Positions 19,672-26,152 of a stretch of 33,464 bases of DNA are shown piece by piece. The DNA is taken from NCBI GenBank assembly GCA_023265025.1, contig JAHFUP010000060.1, forward strand, positions 1 to 33,464, read 5' to 3'. The DNA is from Acidimicrobiia bacterium. Its GTDB lineage: Bacteria; Actinomycetota; Acidimicrobiia; Acidimicrobiales; AC-14. The notes below the pieces were generated by a model. It saw only the letters and a list, made by a program, of their open reading frames with translations, made no database searches and had not been told where the DNA came from. The translations under genes were made by a program, and so were the position numbers. Position 1 is the first letter of the stretch. Each line of letters starts with the position of its first letter.

Positions 19672-20298
19672 ATGATCACCTACTGCCCGCGTTGTGGCGC
19701 CCGGTTCCGTGAGGAGCTCCGGGGCGAGTTCGTCGAGTCGGCGATCAAGTGCGAGGACTGCGCGGTCGTCGTCGAGGGGGCGCCCCTCATGCTGGCCGTC
19801 GGCGACGACGAAGACGAGGTGGAGTACGACCTTGCGGAGTGGGAGCCGGCGGAGCGGGTCGAGGCCACCACCGCGCTGCTTGCGGTGGACATCCCGTACC
19901 GCTGGGAGCCGGACTTGGTGCTCGTCGTCCCTGCGGTCGCCGAGGAGGAGGTCGACCGGCTTCTCGACGAGCTCGACGAGGTCGAGGAGCTCGACGCCGA
20001 GGAGGACGAGGGCGAGGGCGACGGCGGAGCCGAGGCCCAGGCCGCGATGGGCGACCTGTTCGTGGCCGCCGACCGCCTGCAGCACGACCCGAGCGACGCC
20101 CGGATGGTTGCCGACGCCCTCGAGGCGGAGCTGGTCGTGGCCGACTCGCTGCCGCCGTACGGTGTTGAGCGGCCGGTCTGGCGGCGGATCCAGGCCCTGG
20201 CCGAGACGTTGGCCGGCGACCTGCAAGAAGCGGCGGACACCGAGACGGTGGCCGCAGACGCCCGGGCGCTGCGTGAGTATCTTCGCGACCTGGTGTAG
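19672..20298 (+). CDS. Zinc-ribbon protein of unknown function, DUF2007-like middle
   Basis: The 208-residue product starts with a zinc ribbon: Cys5 and Cys8 (CPRC), Cys27 and Cys30 (CEDC). A segment of about 50 residues (VEYDLAEWEPAERVEATTAL to VDRLLDELDE) resembles the small DUF2007 putative signal-transduction domain, with its helix, hydrophobic strand and LVVP turn. A strongly acidic stretch (about 95-120, mostly Glu and Asp) and a helical C-terminus follow. No catalytic motif is seen. It is the first gene of a three-gene plus-strand group, followed after nine bases by a J-domain protein. I cannot name its function; regulatory or protein-quality roles are conceivable from the neighbour. 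Confidence 0.7.
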   Translation: MITYCPRCGARFREELRGEFVESAIKCEDCAVVVEGAPLMLAVGDDEDEVEYDLAEWEPAERVEATTALLAVDIPYRWEPDLVLVVPAVAEEEVDRLLDELDEVEELDAEEDEGEGDGGAEAQAAMGDLFVAADRLQHDPSDARMVADALEAELVVADSLPPYGVERPVWRRIQALAETLAGDLQEAADTETVAADARALREYLRDLV

Positions 20299-20307
20299 CC
20301 CACGCCG

Positions 20308-21024
20308 ATGCTGCTGGCCGAGATCGAGATTCGCCACTCGCGCGCCGTGGCCCCGACGCGCCGAGTGGCCGTCGGCCCGCACTGGCTCCCGACCGAGCCG
20401 GCGCCGGGCTACGGCGGGATCCTGCTGGGCGGGATCGTCGCCGCCCACATGGGTGAAGTCGACCCAGAACTCCGGGACGAGTTCCTCATCCTGGTGAACG
20501 ACTTGGAGGCCGACCGGCGTATCGCCCAGCCCCGGCTGCGCCACCGGTTCCAGACCGACGTCGTCGGCCTCGACCGCAGCCGCCACAAGCTGGTCGGGCA
20601 TCCGGGCGACGACTTCTTCGGCGACGTCCACTTCGAGCTGGAGGGCAGCGGCCGTCCGGTCCCCCAGATCCTCGGTGCCGTCTACGCCGCCGCCCGCCTC
20701 CACCCCGACGCGAAGCCGGGCGTCTATGCCGCTCTCCGCAAGGCCGCGGTCTGGGAGGACGGCGCCAACCCGCAGCTCGTGACGTTCCTGACCGACATGA
20801 CCACAGTGCCGCCGACGTGGTGGCGGCGGTTCTCGACCGACGAGCGGTGGGCGCTGGAGATCCTCGGGTTCGGGCCGAACGAGGGCCAGCCGGGGCGCGA
20901 CGAGGTGCTCCAGCGCTTCCGCTCGCTGCTGCGGGAGTCCCACCCGGATCACGGCGCCGAGCACCAGGGGGCGGGTCAGCGCATCTTGGAGCTGACCGAA
21001 GCGCGCCGGATCCTGTTGCCATGA
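20308..21024 (+). CDS. Protein with C-terminal J-domain-like region
   Basis: The 238-residue product has a novel N-terminal part (1-175) that I do not recognise, and a C-terminal stretch (about 180-238) laid out like a J-domain: WALEILGFGPNEG, then DEVLQRFRSLLRESHPD and a helix ILELTEARRILL. His212-Pro213-Asp214 is the HPD tripeptide that stimulates the ATPase of DnaK-type chaperones. A J-domain at the C-terminus, with no Gly/Phe region or zinc fingers, marks a specialised class C type co-chaperone. No ribosome binding site precedes ATG 20308. The stop overlaps the hydrolase ATG (ATGA). The J-domain reading rests on HPD and spacing, not on a profile search. Confidence 0.65.
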   Translation: MLLAEIEIRHSRAVAPTRRVAVGPHWLPTEPAPGYGGILLGGIVAAHMGEVDPELRDEFLILVNDLEADRRIAQPRLRHRFQTDVVGLDRSRHKLVGHPGDDFFGDVHFELEGSGRPVPQILGAVYAAARLHPDAKPGVYAALRKAAVWEDGANPQLVTFLTDMTTVPPTWWRRFSTDERWALEILGFGPNEGQPGRDEVLQRFRSLLRESHPDHGAEHQGAGQRILELTEARRILLP

Positions 21025-21575
21025 GCGCGGACCGGGCGATCCTGCTGACCCCCGGAGCCAGCGCGACCCGCGACTCCTCCGCCCTCGTCGCCATCGACCG
21101 GGCCCTGGCGGCGGATGGCGTGGTGGTGGAGCGGATCGACCTGCCGGCGTCGCGACCGGGGCCGAACATTGTGCGGGCCATCGTTGCCGGCGCCGCCGAC
21201 GTCGCGGCCCGGGCCGGCGTCACTCCGGACCGGGTGGTCCTCGGTGGTCGGTCTTTCGGCGGTCGCATGTGCTCCATGGCGGTGGCCGACGGCCTGCCGG
21301 CGCTAGGCCTCGTGCTGATCAGCTACCCGCTCCATCCGCCAGGCCGTCCCGAGCAGCTGCGGATCGAGCACCTGCCGCAGCTCGACCTGCCGTGCCTGTT
21401 CGTCTCCGGCACCCGCGACGCGTTCGCCACGCCGGCGGAGCTGGAGGCGGCGACGGCCGCGATCCCCGCCCCGGTGACCCACGTGTGGATCGACGGCGGC
21501 GGGCACGGGCTGGCCGGCAAGGACGCCCCGGTCGCCGCCGCGGTCAGGGACTGGGTGGCCGGTCTTCCGGGTTGA
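21021..21575 (+). CDS. KANL3/Tex30-type alpha/beta hydrolase
   Basis: The 184-residue product is a small alpha/beta hydrolase. The catalytic triad is visible: nucleophile Ser78 in GGRSFGGRM, Asp133 in VSGTRDAFA and His162 in DGGGHGL. The oxyanion side begins LLTPGASA near residue 9, and YPLHPPGRPEQLR is typical of the dienelactone-hydrolase-like Tex30/KANL3 group. Substrate unknown. ATG 21021 overlaps the J-domain stop by four bases. Its 3' end overlaps the convergent MFS gene by 32 bases, so both stop codons lie within the other gene. Confidence 0.85.
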   Translation: MSADRAILLTPGASATRDSSALVAIDRALAADGVVVERIDLPASRPGPNIVRAIVAGAADVAARAGVTPDRVVLGGRSFGGRMCSMAVADGLPALGLVLISYPLHPPGRPEQLRIEHLPQLDLPCLFVSGTRDAFATPAELEAATAAIPAPVTHVWIDGGGHGLAGKDAPVAAAVRDWVAGLPG

Positions 21576-23052
21576 GCTCCTCCAGTTCCTTGCCCGCCGT
21601 CTCGGGATAGGCGGCGAGGACCAGCACGGCGAGCAGGAGCGGCCCGACGGAGAGGATCGACATGGCCGGGCCGATGCGCCCGAACCGGTCGGCCAGGACG
21701 CCGCACAGAATCAGACCGGTGGCACTCCCGAGCAACGACGTCACCGCCACCAGGCCGTTGGCCCGCCCGCGCAGGCCGGTGGGGAACAGCTCCGGACCGT
21801 AGACGCCCAGCGCCGGGATGGCCGCCGCCGAGATGACGGTGCCGACGGTGGCGATCAACCACATCAACCAGCCGGTCGAGAAGAAGTACCCGAGGGTGCA
21901 GAAGGTGCCGACGAACAGGGCGACGGCGGCGACCATCCGCCGGCCCCGGACGTCGGCGATGCGGCCGCCGGCGACGATGCCGATGACGGCCGGGGTCCCG
22001 ATCACGACCGAGAAAAGGCCGATCCGCGCCCCGCTGAAGCCCCGTTCGTCGCGCAGGAACTGGTTGCCGAACTGGGAGCTCGGGGCGACGAACAGGTTCA
22101 CCAGCACGCCCGAAGCGGCCAGGAGCAGGAGCCGCCCGCCGTGGCCGGCCATGGCGCCGCGCACGTGAGGAGCGATGAACCGCCGGCTCTCCGGCAGGCG
22201 CCGGCGGACGGCGGCGACGATCGGCAGGGCCAGCAGGGGAATGACGTACAGCAGACGCCAGCCCCGGCTGCCGATGTCGGCCAGCCGCAGCGCGATGACG
22301 CAGACGCCGGCGCCCAGCCCGCTCGACATGGCCAGCAGGCTGACGGCGTAGGCCCGCGAGCCGGCCGGCATCTCTTCGGCGGCGACGATCGTCACCAGCA
22401 GGAGGATCGCGGTGGAGAAGGCGCGGGCCATCAGCTGGCTGACCGTCAACCACGGCAACGACGGGGCCAGCGCGCCGGTGACGGCCAGGAGCGAGCCGGC
22501 GGTCGTCGCCCACAGGATGACGACCTTGCGCCCTCGGCGGTCGGCTTGGATCATCACCAGCAGCGCGACCAGCCCGCCGACCCGGACGACGCTGCCGGCG
22601 ACGCCCAGCGCCGAGTTGCCGGCGCCGAACTCGTCGCCGGCGAAAGGGATGGTCTGGGTGAAGAGGGTGTTCATGTAGCCGGAGGCGAGGGTGAGCAGGG
22701 CGAGGGTGCCGAGGACCGAGGCGCCCCGGGCGTCGAGGCGGGCGGGCGGGGCCCACCACGGCGCCCGGCCGGTGCCCGGCCGGCGCAGCGCGTGCTTGAA
22801 GGGCAGTACGAACAAGAAGCCGAAGTAGGGGACGGCCAGCCGGAAGTCCACCGTCTGGGTGACCAGGACGGGCTGGTCGCCCACGGTGCCCCGGACCACG
22901 TCGACCGTGCGCCGGTAGGACAGCACCGGTCCTGACTCCGCCTCGAAGGTGCCGTCGCCGAGGTCGCGTTCCAGGAGGAGATCGGTGCGGGGGCGGAGGA
23001 TCCTGGCCAGCCCGGCCGCGTCGGTTTCCGATCGCACGACGACGCGGGCCAC
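21544..23052 (-). CDS. MFS transporter with extra N-terminal region
   Basis: The 502-residue product is a 12-helix major facilitator transporter from about residue 110 on. Seen: alternating hydrophobic helices, the loop-2 motif QADRRGRKVVILW and the second-half equivalent GRIADVRGRRMVAAV, which are the MFS motif A repeats, and a C-terminal ADRFGRIGPAMS. The sugar-porter-like helix-6 sequence RRRLPESRRF is also present. Before the transporter lie about 100 residues not usual for the family: a soluble part (SETDAAGLARILRPRTDLLL to LSYRRTVDVV) and a likely hydrophobic segment (VDFRLAVPYFGFLFVLPF). Substrate cannot be told. GTG 23052 is the start; AAGCTA on the plus strand (TAGCTT read on the minus) lies nine bases before it. 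It converges with and overlaps the hydrolase gene. Confidence 0.85.
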   Translation of the reverse strand: MARVVVRSETDAAGLARILRPRTDLLLERDLGDGTFEAESGPVLSYRRTVDVVRGTVGDQPVLVTQTVDFRLAVPYFGFLFVLPFKHALRRPGTGRAPWWAPPARLDARGASVLGTLALLTLASGYMNTLFTQTIPFAGDEFGAGNSALGVAGSVVRVGGLVALLVMIQADRRGRKVVILWATTAGSLLAVTGALAPSLPWLTVSQLMARAFSTAILLLVTIVAAEEMPAGSRAYAVSLLAMSSGLGAGVCVIALRLADIGSRGWRLLYVIPLLALPIVAAVRRRLPESRRFIAPHVRGAMAGHGGRLLLLAASGVLVNLFVAPSSQFGNQFLRDERGFSGARIGLFSVVIGTPAVIGIVAGGRIADVRGRRMVAAVALFVGTFCTLGYFFSTGWLMWLIATVGTVISAAAIPALGVYGPELFPTGLRGRANGLVAVTSLLGSATGLILCGVLADRFGRIGPAMSILSVGPLLLAVLVLAAYPETAGKELEELNPEDRPPSP

Positions 23053-23061
23053 GGAGGACCG

Positions 23062-23067
23062 AAGCTA
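23062..23067 (-). promoter_or_regulatory. Putative -10 box of the MFS gene
   Basis: Read on the minus strand, TAGCTT lies nine bases before GTG 23052. The transcript would start within about two bases of the start codon. It shares a 60-base divergent gap with the Nfu gene's box at 23101. Confidence 0.4.
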
Positions 23068-23100
23068 CACGCGGGAAGAAGCCACGCCCGGGCGGGGTTG

Positions 23101-23106
23101 TAGCCT
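23101..23106 (+). promoter_or_regulatory. Putative leaderless -10 box of the Nfu gene
   Basis: TAGCCT at 23101-23106 is followed by six bases and ATG 23113. No ribosome binding site is present. A second ATG at 23108 is followed at once by a stop, so 23113 is the only usable start. Confidence 0.5.
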
Positions 23107-23112
23107 CATGAC

Positions 23113-23379
23113 ATGAGTATGCAGGAGCAGTTGCTGGAGGCCATCGAGGTCATCCGCCCCGCGTTGCAGGCCGACGGGGGCGACATGAACTTCGTGAGCG
23201 TCGACGAGGCCACCGGCCGCGTCGAGATCGAGCTGGTCGGCGCCTGCGGGAGCTGCCCGGCCTCGACGATGACCCTCAAGGCCGGCATCGAGCGCATCCT
23301 GAAGGACCGCGTTCCCGGCGTGACCGAGATCGTCGCCGTCGGCACCGACGACGCTTTGTTGGAGATCGGACACCACTGA
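23113..23379 (+). CDS. Nfu-type Fe-S cluster scaffold (NifU C-terminal domain)
   Basis: The 88-residue product is a stand-alone NifU C-terminal domain, a cytoplasmic protein that carries and hands on [4Fe-4S] clusters. The cluster ligands are Cys45 and Cys48 in VGACGSCPASTMTLK, the family signature; VIRPALQADGGDMNF near the N-terminus and GIERILKDRVPGVTEIVAV are the other conserved parts. Full length for the small Nfu type. It stands alone, diverging from the MFS gene and converging with glgP. A dispersed hairpin repeat begins five bases after its stop. Confidence 0.95.
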   Translation: MSMQEQLLEAIEVIRPALQADGGDMNFVSVDEATGRVEIELVGACGSCPASTMTLKAGIERILKDRVPGVTEIVAVGTDDALLEIGHH

Positions 23380-23383
23380 TCCC

Positions 23384-23471
23384 CCGGCGGCCGCCGGCGC
23401 CGCCGAAGGCGGCCTCGGGCCGGCTGCCGGCAAGGAAGCACGGCGAAGGGCGGCCGGCTCCGCCGGCCGCC
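23384..23471 (-). repeat. Dispersed 88-bp hairpin repeat, copy A
   Basis: Read on the minus strand this segment matches 33212-33298 with about 14 differences over 88 bases (by eye, roughly 84 % identity). Common parts are a 10-base GC stem (23449-23458 with 23462-23471), the palindrome TGCCGGCA (23425-23432) and a 6-base stem GCCGCC/GGCGGC (23399-23404 with 23408-23413). It lies between the stops of the convergent Nfu and glgP genes. A separate small hairpin (GCAACC 23494-23499 with GGTTGC 23503-23508) lies between it and the glgP stop. Confidence 0.75.
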
Positions 23472-23518
23472 TGAAGCGCAGCTGCCTCGCCGAGCAACCT
23501 CCGGTTGCGACGGCGAAA

Positions 23519-26074
23519 CTACGCCGTCGGGACGGCGTGGACGGCCCAGGCGACACGGCCGAGCTCGGCGAAGGTGGACAGGTCGGGGTGGGAGGGGACG
23601 ACCCGGACGGTGAAGCCGTAGCGGCCGGCGCGTTCGCAGGTGAAGGAGACCTCGTACTTTTGGCGGGCGCCGGCGCCCTTCGGCCCGTCGACCAGCTTCA
23701 TGGAGACGATCGACGGGTCGATCAGCTCGTCGGTGGCCCCGACGGCGCCGTGGACGAGCTGGACGTCGACGTCGGCCGGGCCCAGCGTGCCGAGCACGAC
23801 CTCGGCGCACACATGGCGGTCCTGGCCCAGGTCGACAGGCAGGCCGTCGCTGACGACGTCGACCACCTCGACGTCCGCCCACCCGGCGACCAGCCGGTCC
23901 TTCCAGGCCGCGAGGGCCCTGGCCCGGAGGTGGCCGGTTCCGGACATGACGTCGGCCGCGGCGGCGGCCGGCTCGTACATGTCCAACACGTAGTCGCGCA
24001 CCATCCGGCTGGCCGACACCTCGGGACCGAGGGTGCGGAGGGAGTGGCGGACCTTCTGGAGCCACCGCTGCGGCGGGCGCCCGGGGGCCCGCTCGTAGAA
24101 GAGGGGCACGATCTGGCGCTCGAGGAGGTCGAACAGGCTCGACGCCTCGGCCTGGTCGCGTCGGCCCAGGTCGTCCCACCCCTCGGTGGAAGCGATGGCC
24201 CAGCCGTTCTCGCCGTCGAAGTACTCGTCCCACCAGCCGTCGCGGATCGAGCAGTTGAGGACGCCGTTCAGCGCCGCCTTCTCGCCGCTGGTGCCACACG
24301 CTTCGAGCGGCCGGCGGGGCGTGTTCAGCCAGACGTCGCATCCCTGCAGGAGCATGCGGGCCAGGGCCATGTCGTAGTCCTCCAGGAACGCCACCCGGTG
24401 ACGGACGTCCTCCTGCCGCGACCACTGGACGACCTGGCGGATGAGGTCCTTGCCCAGCTCGTCGGCGGGATGGGCCTTGCCGGCGAAGAGGAGCTGGATT
24501 GGGTGGTCGGCGCTGAGGAGGAGGCGCTTCAGGCGGTCGCCCTGGGAGAGCAGGAGCGTGGCCCGCTTGTAGGGCGCGAAGCGCCGAGCGAAGCCGATCG
24601 TGAGAACGCCCGGGTCGAACGCCTCGTCGCACCAGGCCGCGTCGGGCTCGGACAGGCCCCGCGCCAGGGCCGACTCGTGTAGCCGCCGGCGCACGAAGGC
24701 GACCAGGCGCTCGCGAGACTGCTGGCGGGCCCGCCAAAGCTCGTCGTCGCCGGCGTCCTCGATGCGCGCCCAGCGGTCGGGACCGGCCTGGGCCCACTCG
24801 GGGAGGACGTGGCGGTCGAACAGGTCGCGCATCTCCGGGGCGACCCAGGTGCGGGCGTGGACACCATTGGTGACTGACCGGATCGGCAGCTCCTCGACCG
24901 GCACCTCGGGCCAGACCGGGGCGAAGATCTGGCGGCTGACCACACCGTGCAGCTTGGACACGCCGTTGGACGAGGCCGCAAGGCGCAGGCCCATGACCGC
25001 CATGTTGAACGGGGCGTCGAGCGGCTCGCCGGGCTGGTGGCCGAGGGCCATGACCTGGTCGAAGGTGACGCCGCACTCGTCGGCCCAGGCCTTGAAGTAC
25101 TTCTCCATGAGGTGGCGCGGGAAGCGGTCCATGCCGGCGGGGACTGGCGTGTGGGTGGTGAACACCGTGCCCGCCCGGACCGCCTCGATGGCCTCGCGGA
25201 AGTCCAGCCCGTCGTCCACGATGGCCCGCCGGACCCGTTCCAGGCCGAGGAAGCCGGCGTGGCCCTCGTTGGAGTGGAAGACCTGCGGCTCGTAGCCCAG
25301 TTGGTCCAACGCCCGCACCCCGCCGACGCCGAGGAGGATCTCCTGGCGGAGGCGGTGCTCGCTATCGCCGCCGTAGAGCCGGTCGGTCACGATGCGGCAG
25401 TCGTCGTCGTTCTCCTCGACGTCGGCGTCGAGCAGGTAGAGCGGCACGCGGCCGACGCTCGCCAGCCAGAGGCGGGCGACGAGCGGCGTGCCCGCCAGGT
25501 CGACGTGGACCCGCTGGCCCGCGATGGCGCTGAGGGACATCACGTGGGGGTCGAGAACGACGTAGCGCTCCTTCTGCCACCCGTCGGCCTCCAGCTCCTG
25601 GCGGAAGTAGCCCTGGTGGTAGAAGAGGCCGACGCCGGTGAGCGGCACTCCCAGGCTGCTGGCCGCCTTGAGGTGGTCGCCGGCCAGCACGCCCAGGCCG
25701 CCCGAGTACTGCGGCAGCGCCTCGGCGATGCCGAACTCCGGCGAGAAGTAGGCCACCGAGCGCAGCGGGCTGTCCTGCCGGCCCTGGAACCACCGGTCGT
25801 TCTCCACGTCGCGGCGGAGATCGTCGTGCACCTCGCCCATGAAGGAGAGGAAGGCCCGGTCGGCGACCAGGGACTCGAGGCGGGGACGGTCGACGACGCC
25901 CAGGAGCCGGATGGGGTCGTGGCCGCTGGCCTCCCACGCGTCGGGGTCGACCCACCGGAACAGGTCCTGGGTGCGGTCGTCCCACGACCAGCGGAGGTTC
26001 ATAGCCAGGTCCTGGAGGGGCGCCAGCCGCTCGGGAAGCCGGGGCTGGACGGTGAAGCTGCGGAGTGCCCTCAT
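23519..26074 (-). CDS. glgP: Alpha-glucan phosphorylase (GT35)
   Basis: GlgP removes glucose from the non-reducing ends of alpha-1,4-glucan as glucose 1-phosphate, using pyridoxal phosphate. The 851-residue product is the actinobacterial form with an N-terminal DUF3417-type region (PLQDLAMNLRWSWDDRTQDL). Conserved parts: VAYFSPEFGIAEALPQYSGG, LAGDHLKAASSLGVPL, THTPVPAGMDRFP, GFARRFAPYKRATLLL, and the cofactor site EACGTSGEKAALNGVLN with the Lys of GEKAALNG as expected PLP lysine. ATG 26074 is the first start after upstream frame that is only a shadow of glgE. The gene diverges from glgE across 78 bases, as in mycobacteria, so breakdown and synthesis of glucan are controlled from one intergenic region. 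It converges with the Nfu gene. Confidence 0.95.
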   Translation of the reverse strand: MRALRSFTVQPRLPERLAPLQDLAMNLRWSWDDRTQDLFRWVDPDAWEASGHDPIRLLGVVDRPRLESLVADRAFLSFMGEVHDDLRRDVENDRWFQGRQDSPLRSVAYFSPEFGIAEALPQYSGGLGVLAGDHLKAASSLGVPLTGVGLFYHQGYFRQELEADGWQKERYVVLDPHVMSLSAIAGQRVHVDLAGTPLVARLWLASVGRVPLYLLDADVEENDDDCRIVTDRLYGGDSEHRLRQEILLGVGGVRALDQLGYEPQVFHSNEGHAGFLGLERVRRAIVDDGLDFREAIEAVRAGTVFTTHTPVPAGMDRFPRHLMEKYFKAWADECGVTFDQVMALGHQPGEPLDAPFNMAVMGLRLAASSNGVSKLHGVVSRQIFAPVWPEVPVEELPIRSVTNGVHARTWVAPEMRDLFDRHVLPEWAQAGPDRWARIEDAGDDELWRARQQSRERLVAFVRRRLHESALARGLSEPDAAWCDEAFDPGVLTIGFARRFAPYKRATLLLSQGDRLKRLLLSADHPIQLLFAGKAHPADELGKDLIRQVVQWSRQEDVRHRVAFLEDYDMALARMLLQGCDVWLNTPRRPLEACGTSGEKAALNGVLNCSIRDGWWDEYFDGENGWAIASTEGWDDLGRRDQAEASSLFDLLERQIVPLFYERAPGRPPQRWLQKVRHSLRTLGPEVSASRMVRDYVLDMYEPAAAAADVMSGTGHLRARALAAWKDRLVAGWADVEVVDVVSDGLPVDLGQDRHVCAEVVLGTLGPADVDVQLVHGAVGATDELIDPSIVSMKLVDGPKGAGARQKYEVSFTCERAGRYGFTVRVVPSHPDLSTFAELGRVAWAVHAVPTA

Positions 26075-26083
26075 CGGGGCGAA

Positions 26084-26089
26084 ACGGTA
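26084..26089 (-). promoter_or_regulatory. Putative -10 box of glgP
   Basis: Read on the minus strand, TACCGT lies nine bases before ATG 26074, which would give a leader of zero to two bases. It is about 50 bases from the glgE -10 box on the other strand, so the two promoters are back to back. Confidence 0.4.
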
Positions 26090-26117
26090 GCGGGTGGGCG
26101 GCCACCGCCTCTGAAGT

Positions 26118-26146
26118 GTGACAGCGGAGCGAAAGGCGGGTACACA
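26118..26146 (+). promoter_or_regulatory. Putative leaderless promoter of glgE-treS-pep2-glgB
   Basis: A -35 box GTGACA (26118-26123, five of six bases of TTGACA) and a -10-like TACACA (26141-26146) are 17 bases apart. Six bases later comes GTG 26153, so the transcript should begin at the start codon. No ribosome binding site is seen. This is the best-formed -35/-10 pair in the window. Confidence 0.5.
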
Positions 26147-26152
26147 CTCCAG

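Noticed and set aside
17261-19675. An 804-codon plus-strand frame across the M23 gene, hairpin tract and glpX
   Set aside because: It shifts through two unrelated genes on opposite strands and across perfect hairpins, with no recognisable domain.
24947-26152. Open frame extending glgE about 400 codons upstream
   Set aside because: It runs antisense through glgP; the conserved glgE N-terminus and the promoter place the start at 26153.
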